From Candidatus Scatoplasma merdavium (GTDB taxonomy: Bacteria > Bacillota_I > Bacilli_A > RFN20 > CAG-288): 12,020 bases of DNA. This document shows positions 1-5,895 of this stretch, piece after piece; the first letter of the stretch is position 1; each line of letters opens with the position of its first letter. The stretch is taken from positions 1-12,020 of the forward strand of contig JADING010000099.1 in NCBI GenBank assembly GCA_017694135.1. Reading direction: 5' to 3'. The translations under genes and the position numbers were made by a program. Under the pieces are notes generated by a model. That model was given only the letters and a program-made list of their open reading frames with translations. It did no database searches and was not told the origin of the DNA.

Positions 1-7
1 TAACCAT
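1..7 (-). CDS. 5' end of a divergent gene cut off by the left edge
   Basis: Only the start codon (complement of 5-7) and one more codon fit in the window, so the product cannot be identified. A start is inferred because on the minus strand a strong Shine-Dalgarno-like AAAGGGGG (complement of 14-21) lies 6 nt before the ATG, and a good promoter lies further upstream (82..54). The gene would be divergent from the AraC-family regulator at 445. That arrangement is common when an AraC regulator controls its neighbour, so this may be the regulator's target. This is inference from layout only. Confidence 0.45.
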
Positions 8-53
8 GCTTGTCCCCCTTTGGTTTTCTTTCGCATTCTTAGTGCGTATCACT

Positions 54-82
54 AGAATACCGGCGCAAAATTAGGTTGTCAA
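54..82 (-). promoter_or_regulatory. sigma-A promoter of the left-edge gene
   Basis: On the minus strand, TTGACA (82..77), a 17-nt spacer and TATTCT (59..54) form a near-consensus promoter. Transcription would start near 47, giving a leader of about 40 nt before the ATG at 7. The -10 box overlaps a short dyad (GTAT at 46-49 and ATAC at 57-60) that could be an operator. Confidence 0.55.
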
Positions 83-218
83 ACCCCAAAAATTACATAA
101 AAAGCCTTGTTTCATTTTCTTTTTTTAACAATGCTATTGACTTTTTTTGTTTAGTAGTAATTTAGTAACTTAAACTCGTTAACTCAATCAATTGTCATCT
201 TTTAAACATTTGTTTTTT

Positions 219-240
219 ATTCACGTGAAACAACGTGAAT
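219..240. repeat. candidate operator: 10-bp-spaced direct repeat within a hairpin dyad
   Basis: ACGTGAA occurs at 223-229 and again at 233-239, exactly ten bases apart. The first copy is inside the perfect palindrome TTCACGTGAA (220-229). ATTCACG (219-225) and CGTGAAT (234-240) also form a 7-bp inverted pair. Direct half-sites one helical turn apart fit the two helix-turn-helix motifs of one AraC-family monomer. Binding is inferred, not shown. Confidence 0.4.
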
Positions 241-350
241 TGAGTTGTGAAAACCAAACTTTTGATTTTTTTGAATGAGGTTTAGAAACTCAATATGCGC
301 GGGTGGGAGAAAAAGTTGTGCGCAAAGAATAAAATTGTAAAGATTTTTGA

Positions 351-364
351 TGAAAATGTTTTCA
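351..364. promoter_or_regulatory. cre-like dyad (possible CcpA site)
   Basis: TGAAAATGTTTTCA is a perfect 6-bp inverted repeat around a TG centre. It matches the Firmicutes cre consensus TGWAANCGNTNWCA at every defined position except the C of the central CG, which is T here. It lies about 87 bp upstream of the expected araC-type transcript start. The identification rests on similarity to the consensus only. Confidence 0.3.
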
Positions 365-409
365 GAAATAACGCATCGCTATTTCAAAACGAGAATGAGC
401 CTTTCTTTT

Positions 410-438
410 TTGCTTATAAAGCGGTTTCTTAGTATAAT
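410..438 (+). promoter_or_regulatory. sigma-A promoter of the AraC-family gene
   Basis: TTGCTT (410-415), a 17-nt spacer and a perfect TATAAT (433-438) form a strong promoter. The usual distance from the -10 box puts the transcript start at about 445, which is the first base of the start codon. No ribosome binding site lies before the gene. The transcript is therefore predicted to be leaderless. Confidence 0.65.
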
Positions 439-444
439 TTTGTT

Positions 445-1329
445 ATGATGGAAATTAGCGAACTGAAAGATTCTATCGAGCGATCAAATTGGGAATTTCC
501 CATCGCGGTGTATCGAGACGAATTTTTTACAAACAGGACGTCTGTTCCTCACTATCACAACGAAATTGAGATCGTCGTTGCTTTGAAAGGCGATATCGTT
601 GTTTCTTGCAACAACCAAGATATCATTGTTAGACAAGGTGAGAGCCTGATTATTAATTCTGATGTCGTTCACATCGTCAAGCATGCGGATTATCCTTCTT
701 CTCAGATTCTTTGCATTGTTTTTAATCCTGTTTTGCTTTACGGATATAAAAACTCTTCAATTGAAGAGAAGTATGTTAACCCTATTGTCAGATCTTCAAT
801 AAGCTACATAAGTATTCCATCGACTGGATGGGGAGAAAAGTGCTTCACAGCGTATAATGAAGTTGCTAAACATTACTTCGCTAAAAAGAACGGGTATGAG
901 ATTGCGGTCAAAATCATGCTTTTAGACGCATGGTTGATTTTAATTCGCAATTTGTCTCTCAATTTAGAAAACAATATTACTAATCCCAATTCCAAAACTA
1001 AGATCGTTAAATTAGCTATGGCTTTTATTAATAAAAACTACTCATCGGATATCGATTTAAAAGACATCGCTCACGAAGTTGGTCTCTCTTCTTCTGAATT
1101 GTGCAAACTGTTTAAACGCCACTTGTCTGAATCTCCTATGCAAATAGTTTTGAAAAAGAGAATAGCCGCCGCTTGTTATTATTTGACTTACACCGATGAA
1201 GCTCTTTCTTCCATTAGTTTAAAGATCGGCTTCTCAGATGCTAACTATTTTGCTATAGCTTTTAAAAAGCACCTTGGTATGACTCCTTCTAGCTATCGCA
1301 AAAGAAGCAGGGAAGATATTAAAAACTAG
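445..1329 (+). CDS. AraC-family transcriptional regulator with cupin sensor domain
   Basis: This is a 294-residue regulator of the AraC/XylS class. The N-terminal half is a cupin-like ligand-binding domain: His36, His38 and Glu42, then Gly49 and His76, follow the cupin metal/sugar-pocket pattern. The C-terminal residues of about 190-290 hold the two helix-turn-helix motifs of the family, the first around DLKDIAHEVGLSS and the second around ISLKIGFSDANYF, ending in the typical MTPSSYR. Cupin-type AraC proteins usually sense a sugar or other small metabolite and activate a neighbouring operon. Here the divergent gene at the left edge is the likeliest target. The first of two consecutive ATGs is chosen because it coincides with the predicted transcript start. 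There is no Shine-Dalgarno sequence. The inducer cannot be read from the sequence. Confidence 0.88.
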   Translation: MMEISELKDSIERSNWEFPIAVYRDEFFTNRTSVPHYHNEIEIVVALKGDIVVSCNNQDIIVRQGESLIINSDVVHIVKHADYPSSQILCIVFNPVLLYGYKNSSIEEKYVNPIVRSSISYISIPSTGWGEKCFTAYNEVAKHYFAKKNGYEIAVKIMLLDAWLILIRNLSLNLENNITNPNSKTKIVKLAMAFINKNYSSDIDLKDIAHEVGLSSSELCKLFKRHLSESPMQIVLKKRIAAACYYLTYTDEALSSISLKIGFSDANYFAIAFKKHLGMTPSSYRKRSREDIKN

Positions 1330-1370
1330 AGACCTATTTATCCTATTATTATAAAGGGAACATTCTGCAC

Positions 1371-1400
1371 ACGCTTCCGGGCGTACATTTTTTGTTTTTT
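1371..1400 (+). terminator. probable terminator of the AraC-family gene
   Basis: ACGCT and GGCGT pair around a UCCG tetraloop (1371-1384, one G-U pair), followed after three bases by a run of T interrupted by a single G (1388-1400). The stem is short but GC-rich. The same segment is the left arm of a longer inverted repeat that spans the rpsL promoter, so it may have another role as well. Confidence 0.45.
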
Positions 1401-1403
1401 CTA

Positions 1404-1432
1404 TTGACTTATGGGTTTTATATCCATATACT
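1404..1432 (+). promoter_or_regulatory. main promoter of the str operon
   Basis: TTGACT (1404-1409), a 17-nt spacer and TATACT (1427-1432) give a near-consensus sigma-A promoter, as expected for a highly expressed ribosomal operon. Transcription should start near 1439 and leave an untranslated leader of about 86 nt before rpsL. Confidence 0.8.
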
Positions 1433-1454
1433 TTTAAACGCACGGACTTTGTCT

Positions 1455-1489
1455 GGGACCTATCGCGTAAGCTTGGCGATACGCCCGGT
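1455..1489 (+). promoter_or_regulatory. structured rpsL leader with two competing hairpins
   Basis: Within the leader, TATCGC (1461-1466) pairs with GCGATA (1476-1481), and ACC (1458-1460) can extend it with GGT (1487-1489). Alternatively GCGTA (1465-1469) pairs with TACGC (1480-1484). The two stems share bases and exclude each other. Such a switch could serve autogenous control by a ribosomal protein, but no known leader class is recognised. Confidence 0.4.
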
Positions 1490-1524
1490 AACGTGTGAAG
1501 AAACAATTATTGAAAGGGGAAAAT

Positions 1525-1950
1525 ATGCCTACTATTAACCAATTAGTTCGCAATAGCCGAGTCAAGATTGCTGAAAAGTCCACGGCTCCTGCTTTGGGGA
1601 AGAGATGGGATTCTTTGAATAAGAAAGAACACATCCAATACGCTCCGCAAAAGCGCGGCGTCTGCACCCGTGTTGGTACCATGACTCCGAAGAAACCTAA
1701 CTCCGCTTTGCGTAAGTACGCCAGAGTCAGATTGACTAACGGCTACGAAGTCACCGCTTATATCGGCGGTGAGGGACACAACTTGCAGGAACACAAGACC
1801 GTTTTAATTAGAGGCGGTCGTGTTAAGGATCTTCCGGGTGTCCGTTATCACATCATCCGCGGTGCCTTAGAATGCTTCGGCGTTGAAAACCGCAAACAGG
1901 GACGTTCGCTTTACGGTACTAAGAAAGACGGCGGCGTCGCCTCTAAGTAA
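1525..1950 (+). CDS. rpsL: 30S ribosomal protein S12
   Basis: S12 is a decoding-centre protein of the small ribosomal subunit. The 141-residue product has the conserved N-terminus MPTINQLVR, the PNSALRK core, IGGEGHNLQEH and GGRVKDLPGVRYH, and the internal insertion typical of Firmicutes S12. The lysines of TPKKPNS and GGRVKDLPG, where streptomycin-resistance changes occur in other bacteria, are intact, so a streptomycin-sensitive allele is predicted. The start at 1525 is preferred over an in-frame ATG 30 bases upstream because GAAAGGGGA lies 4-12 nt before it and the protein then begins exactly as known S12 does. It is the first gene of the str operon, 18 bp before rpsG. Confidence 0.98.
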   Translation: MPTINQLVRNSRVKIAEKSTAPALGKRWDSLNKKEHIQYAPQKRGVCTRVGTMTPKKPNSALRKYARVRLTNGYEVTAYIGGEGHNLQEHKTVLIRGGRVKDLPGVRYHIIRGALECFGVENRKQGRSLYGTKKDGGVASK

Positions 1951-1968
1951 TGAAAGGAGAAATGAACC

Positions 1969-2445
1969 ATGCCTCGTAAGAATGGAAAATCTCTCAAACG
2001 CGACGTTTATCCCGATCCTATTTACAATTCGAAACTCGTCACTCGTTTGATTAACAAAATCATGTTAGATGGTAAGAGAGGAACTGCTCAAAAGATCCTC
2101 TATGGCGCTTTCAAAAAGGTTGAGGTTAAGACCGGTAAACCCGCTATGGAAGTTTTCGAAATCGCTATCGGCAATATCATGCCGGAACTCGAATTGAAGG
2201 CCAGACGTGTCGGTGCTTCAAACTTACAGGTTCCGACTGAAGTTAGCGATGAGCGCAGAGTTACTTTGGGCTTGCGTTGGTTAGTTTCCTACGCTCGCCT
2301 TCGCAAAGGTGAAAAGACCATGGAAGATAAGTTAGCTGGTGAAATCTTAGATGCCGCTAACGGCACTGGTGGCGCTGTTAAGAAGAGAGAAGATACCCAC
2401 AAGATGGCTGAAGCTAATAAGGCTTTCGCCCACTACCGTTTCTAA
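1969..2445 (+). CDS. rpsG: 30S ribosomal protein S7
   Basis: S7 nucleates assembly of the 30S head by binding the 3' domain of 16S rRNA. The 158-residue product shows the full-length family: an MPRKNG start, the conserved DPIYNSKLVTRLINKIMLDGK helix region (discontinuously similar throughout), VGASNLQVPTEV and the C-terminal MAEANKAFAHYRF. AAAGGAG lies 8 nt before the ATG. It follows rpsL by 18 bp and precedes fusA by 21 bp, so it is co-transcribed with both. S7 is the translational regulator of this operon in enterobacteria. Nothing in the short rpsL-rpsG gap here shows the same mechanism. Confidence 0.98.
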   Translation: MPRKNGKSLKRDVYPDPIYNSKLVTRLINKIMLDGKRGTAQKILYGAFKKVEVKTGKPAMEVFEIAIGNIMPELELKARRVGASNLQVPTEVSDERRVTLGLRWLVSYARLRKGEKTMEDKLAGEILDAANGTGGAVKKREDTHKMAEANKAFAHYRF

Positions 2446-2466
2446 TAACGAGAAAAGAGTTAGAAT

Positions 2467-4545
2467 ATGGCCGAAAAAAATATTTATCCGCTTGAGAAAG
2501 TCAGAAATATCGGTATCATGGCTCACATCGATGCCGGTAAAACTACTACGACAGAACGTATCTTGTTCTTCACCGGTAAAACTCACAACATCGGTGAAGT
2601 TCACGATGGTGCTGCCACTATGGACTTCATGAAGCAGGAGCAGGAACGTGGTATAACCATTCAATCTGCGGCTACCACTTGCTTCTGGAAAGACCACCGC
2701 ATCAATATCATCGATACTCCGGGACACGTTGACTTCACTGCTGAGGTCGAACGTTCCTTGCGTGTCTTAGATGGCGCTGTTACGGTCTTAGACGGTAAAA
2801 ACGGCGTTGAACCGCAAACTGAAACGGTTTGGAGACAGGCTTCGAAATACAATGTTCCGCGTATCGTTTTCGTCAATAAGTTAGACGCTATCGGTGCGGA
2901 CTTCGAAATGTCTTACAAATCTATTAAAGAGAAGTTGGGTGCTGAATACGTCGTTATCGAATATCCGATCGGTTTGTCTTCTGATTTCAAGGGTATTATT
3001 GATATCTTGAACATGAAGGCTTATCTCTACGATAAACCTAAACCCACCGATCCTCCTTCTGAGATTGAAATTCCAGAAGAATATAAAGATAAGATTGCTG
3101 AGCTTCGTCAAGAGCTTATTGAAAAAGCCGCTAACTACGACGAAGACATCATGATGAAGGCTTTGGAAGGTGAAGAAGTCAACAATCAAGAATTGACTGC
3201 GGCCCTCAGAAAAGGAACCATGACTGGTAATTTGTTCCCGGTTTTATGCGGTTCCGCTTACAAAGACAAGGGTGTTCGTCTCTTGCTTGACCGCGTTGTC
3301 GATTTGCTTCCTTCTCCTATCGATACTCCGCCGGCTGTCGGTCATGATAAAGATGGCAATGAAGTTGTTTGCCACGCTGATGTCAAAGAACCTTTAGCTG
3401 CCTTAGCTTTCAAGATTACTACCGATCCTTTCGTTGGACGTTTAACTTTCGTCCGTCTCTATTCCGGCGTTATGAAGGCTGGTACATACATCTACAATTC
3501 AAGCAAGGGTGCTCAAGAGCGTTTGTCTCGTTTGGTCTTAATGCACGCTAACCACCGCGAAGATGTTGAAGAACTCAAGGCTGGTGAAATCGGTGCTGTT
3601 GTCGGTTTGAAGAACACTTCAACTGGTGACACCTTATGCGATGAATCGCGCATCGTTAAGCTCGAATCTATCCAGTTCTCTGAACCGGTTATCTCTGAAG
3701 CTATTGAACCGGCTTCTAAGGCTGATATGGATAAGATGACTGCAGCTTTGTTGAAGTTAGTTGAAGAAGATCCGACTTTCCACTTCTACACCAATGCTGA
3801 AACTGGTCAGTCTTTGATCGCTGGTGTCGGAGAACTTCAGCTCGATGTCAACGTCACCCGTTTACGCGAAGACTTCAAAGTCAACGTTAAGGTTGGCGCC
3901 CCGCAGGTTGCTTATCGCGAAACCATTCGCCAAGCTGCCGAATGCCAAGGTAAATACGTCAAACAGTCTGGTGGTCACGGTCAATATGGTGACGTTTGGA
4001 TTCGCTTTGAACCGAACCCTGGTAAGGGATTCCAGTTTGTTGATGCTATCACTGGTGGTGTCGTTCCGAAAGAATACATTAAACCTACCTGCGACGGCTT
4101 AGTTGAAGCTATGAACCGCGGACTTATCGCTGGTTATCCTGCTATCGATATCAAAGCTACCTTATTTGATGGTTCTTACCACGATGTCGACTCTTCGGAA
4201 GCCGCCTATAAGATTGCTGCTGGTTTAGCTTTAAAAGCTGCTGCTGGCAAGTGTGACCCGGTTATTCTCGAACCGGTTGTCAAAGCTGAAATTACCACTC
4301 CGAACGATTACTTAGGTACCGTTTTAGGTGATATTTCTTCCCGCCGTGGTCAAACTGAAGGCATGGATTCCCACGGTAATGCTCAAGTTATTACCGCTAT
4401 GATTCCTTTGGCCAATATGTTTGGTTACATCTCGGATTTGCGCGCTATGACTCAAGGCCGTGGTATTTACACTATGAGCTTTGATCACTATTCGGAAGTT
4501 CCGAAGACTATTCAAGCTGAAATTATCAAAAAGCGCTCTGAGTAG
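2467..4545 (+). CDS. fusA: translation elongation factor G
   Basis: EF-G is the GTPase that drives translocation of tRNA and mRNA on the ribosome and helps in ribosome recycling. At 692 residues it is full length. The P-loop AHIDAGKTT is at residues 19-27, the switch I RGITI at 61-65, the DTPGH motif with catalytic His87 at 83-87, and NKLD at 137-140. Domain IV carries GGHGQYGDV, and the C-terminus contains the MTQGRG and Y-rich end typical of domain V. A weak AAAGAG ribosome binding site lies 8 nt upstream. It sits between rpsG and tuf without a terminator on either side. Canonical fusA1-type EF-G is preferred over tetracycline-resistance paralogues because of the operon context and full similarity. 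Confidence 0.98.
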   Translation: MAEKNIYPLEKVRNIGIMAHIDAGKTTTTERILFFTGKTHNIGEVHDGAATMDFMKQEQERGITIQSAATTCFWKDHRINIIDTPGHVDFTAEVERSLRVLDGAVTVLDGKNGVEPQTETVWRQASKYNVPRIVFVNKLDAIGADFEMSYKSIKEKLGAEYVVIEYPIGLSSDFKGIIDILNMKAYLYDKPKPTDPPSEIEIPEEYKDKIAELRQELIEKAANYDEDIMMKALEGEEVNNQELTAALRKGTMTGNLFPVLCGSAYKDKGVRLLLDRVVDLLPSPIDTPPAVGHDKDGNEVVCHADVKEPLAALAFKITTDPFVGRLTFVRLYSGVMKAGTYIYNSSKGAQERLSRLVLMHANHREDVEELKAGEIGAVVGLKNTSTGDTLCDESRIVKLESIQFSEPVISEAIEPASKADMDKMTAALLKLVEEDPTFHFYTNAETGQSLIAGVGELQLDVNVTRLREDFKVNVKVGAPQVAYRETIRQAAECQGKYVKQSGGHGQYGDVWIRFEPNPGKGFQFVDAITGGVVPKEYIKPTCDGLVEAMNRGLIAGYPAIDIKATLFDGSYHDVDSSEAAYKIAAGLALKAAAGKCDPVILEPVVKAEITTPNDYLGTVLGDISSRRGQTEGMDSHGNAQVITAMIPLANMFGYISDLRAMTQGRGIYTMSFDHYSEVPKTIQAEIIKKRSE

Positions 4546-4559
4546 GCCTCATACGCTTA

Positions 4560-4589
4560 TTGAAAATAAAAGGCTTTGTATGCTATATT
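4560..4589 (+). promoter_or_regulatory. internal promoter for tuf
   Basis: TTGAAA (4560-4565), an 18-nt spacer and TATATT (4584-4589) preceded by TGC (extended -10, TG at 4581-4582) lie in the 75-bp fusA-tuf gap. They would let tuf be made in excess over the rest of the operon, matching the high cellular demand for EF-Tu. No terminator separates fusA and tuf, so read-through also occurs. Confidence 0.6.
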
Positions 4590-4620
4590 ACAATAGAAAT
4601 TTAATGGAGGATTTCATATA

Positions 4621-5805
4621 ATGGCAAAACAGAAGTTTGATAGAAGTAAAGTCCACGTTAATATTGGTACCATCGGTCACGTTGACCACGGTAAAACCAC
4701 TTTAACTGCGGCCATCACCAAAGTTCTCGCCCAACAGGGTGGTGCTACGGAGATGAAGTATGACCAAATCGATGCGGCTCCGGAGGAAAAAGCCAGAGGT
4801 ATCACTATCAATACCGCTCACATCGAATATTCAACTGCCAAGAGACACTACGCTCACGTCGACTGCCCGGGACACGCTGACTACATCAAGAACATGATTA
4901 CCGGTGCTGCTCAGATGGATGGCGCTATCTTAGTTGTTGCGGCTACTGATGGTGTTATGCCTCAGACCCGTGAACACGTCTTATTAGCTCGTCAGGTTGG
5001 TGTTCCTTACATCGTTGTTTGGATTAACAAGACTGACTTAGTCGATGATAAGGAATTAATCGATTTAGTCGAAATGGATGTCCGTGATTTGCTCAACAAG
5101 TACGGATTCCCTGGTGACGAAGTTCCTATCATCTGCGGTTCTGCCCGCAAGGCTCTCGATGGTGATCCTACCGAAATGGCTAACATCATGAAGCTCATGG
5201 ATGCTGTCGATGCTTATATTCCTGATCCGGCTCGTGATGATGACAAACCTTTCTTACTCGCTGTCGAAGACGTTTTAACTATCACTGGTCGTGGTACCGT
5301 TGTTACCGGCCGTGTCGAACGCGGTAAGTGCAAACTCGGTGACACTTTGGAAATCGTTGGTATCCGTCCGACTAAATCCGCTGTTGTTACTGGTTTGGAA
5401 ATGTTCCGTAAGACCCTCGATTACGCTGAAGCTGGCGATAATGTCGGTGTCTTGCTCCGTGGTGTTGACAGAGATGATGTCGTCCGTGGTCAAGTCTTGG
5501 TTGCTCCGGGTTCTGTTACCCCTCACACCAAATTTAAGTGCCACGTTTACGTCTTGACTAAAGAAGAAGGTGGACGTCACACTGGTTTCGTCAACAACTA
5601 TCGTCCGCAGTTCTACTTCAGAACTACCGATATCACTGGTGTTATCAACCTTCCTGATGATGTCAAGATGGTCATGCCTGGTGACAACGTTGACTTAACT
5701 GTCGAATTGATCCACCCGGTCGCTATCGAACAAGGTACCAAGTTCTCCATCCGTGAAGGTGGTCGTACCGTTGGTGCCGGTACCGTTACTGAAATTATTA
5801 AGTAA
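4621..5805 (+). CDS. tuf: translation elongation factor Tu
   Basis: EF-Tu is the GTPase that delivers aminoacyl-tRNA to the ribosomal A site. The 394-residue product is full length, with the P-loop GHVDHGKT at 19-26, RGITIN at 59-64, DCPGH at 81-85 with catalytic His85, and NKTD at 136-139. Domains II and III follow, ending in GRTVGAGTVTEIIK. A strong GGAGG (4606-4610) lies 10 nt before the ATG. It closes the str operon and is followed by a strong terminator. Some positions differ from the usual consensus: Trp134 before the NKxD motif, and HTGFVNNY at about 320-327 where HTPFF is common. These may be lineage traits. Confidence 0.98.
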   Translation: MAKQKFDRSKVHVNIGTIGHVDHGKTTLTAAITKVLAQQGGATEMKYDQIDAAPEEKARGITINTAHIEYSTAKRHYAHVDCPGHADYIKNMITGAAQMDGAILVVAATDGVMPQTREHVLLARQVGVPYIVVWINKTDLVDDKELIDLVEMDVRDLLNKYGFPGDEVPIICGSARKALDGDPTEMANIMKLMDAVDAYIPDPARDDDKPFLLAVEDVLTITGRGTVVTGRVERGKCKLGDTLEIVGIRPTKSAVVTGLEMFRKTLDYAEAGDNVGVLLRGVDRDDVVRGQVLVAPGSVTPHTKFKCHVYVLTKEEGGRHTGFVNNYRPQFYFRTTDITGVINLPDDVKMVMPGDNVDLTVELIHPVAIEQGTKFSIREGGRTVGAGTVTEIIK

Positions 5806-5835
5806 GGTATCTTACGGTAGATTAAAAACAAAGCT

Positions 5836-5874
5836 AAAACGCAGAAAGATTGAGTTTCTCTCTGCGTTTTTCTT
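5836..5874 (+). terminator. rho-independent terminator of the str operon
   Basis: AAAACGCAGA (5836-5845) pairs perfectly with TCTGCGTTTT (5861-5870) in a 10-bp stem with a 15-nt loop, followed by further T residues. It lies 31 bp after the tuf stop codon. The A run on the left side could also give some termination on the other strand. Confidence 0.88.
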
Positions 5875-5879
5875 ATACT
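5850..5879 (+). promoter_or_regulatory. promoter of the WYL regulator, overlapping the tuf terminator
   Basis: TTGAGT (5850-5855) in the terminator loop, an 18-nt spacer and TATACT (5874-5879) form a plausible promoter. The transcript would start near 5886, about 10 nt before the next start codon. The leader would then be too short for a normal ribosome binding site; only a weak GGTG is present. Confidence 0.5.
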
Positions 5880-5895
5880 TAATTGGTGTATAAAA

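Larger units (their letters stand above)
83..409. other. long AT-rich regulatory spacer with repeats, no convincing gene
   Basis: This spacer lies between two divergent promoters. It contains three copies of the 8-mer AACTCAAT (181-188, 287-294 and inverted at 239-246), two direct copies of ACGTGAA ten bases apart (223-229 and 233-239), a 10-bp palindrome TTCACGTGAA (220-229) and a catabolite-repression-like dyad (351-364). A 45-codon reading frame at 295-432 was judged not to be a gene. The content suggests operators for the neighbouring AraC regulator and possibly for global control. Confidence 0.5.
1363..1502. repeat. imperfect inverted repeat flanking the rpsL promoter
   Basis: The segment 1363-1384 is the reverse complement of 1481-1502 with 19 of 22 positions matching. 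The core 1368-1384 versus 1481-1497 matches 15 of 17. The arms are GC-rich and separated by 96 bp that contain the rpsL promoter. The right arm is in the transcribed leader just before the ribosome binding site. The function is unknown. Confidence 0.6.

Noticed and set aside
295..432. 45-codon plus-strand reading frame ending just before the AraC gene's -10 box
   Set aside because: No ribosome binding site at a usable distance, no promoter that fits, and the composition looks random. It also overlaps the cre-like dyad and the AraC promoter.
1234..1506. Open minus-strand frame across the rpsL promoter
   Set aside because: It lies antisense to the AraC gene end and the promoter, has no ribosome binding site, and the translation has no recognisable features.
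1495..1524. Ten-codon N-terminal extension of S12 from an upstream in-frame start
   Set aside because: It would begin before the ribosome binding site and add residues absent from S12 proteins; the ATG at 1525 matches the family exactly.
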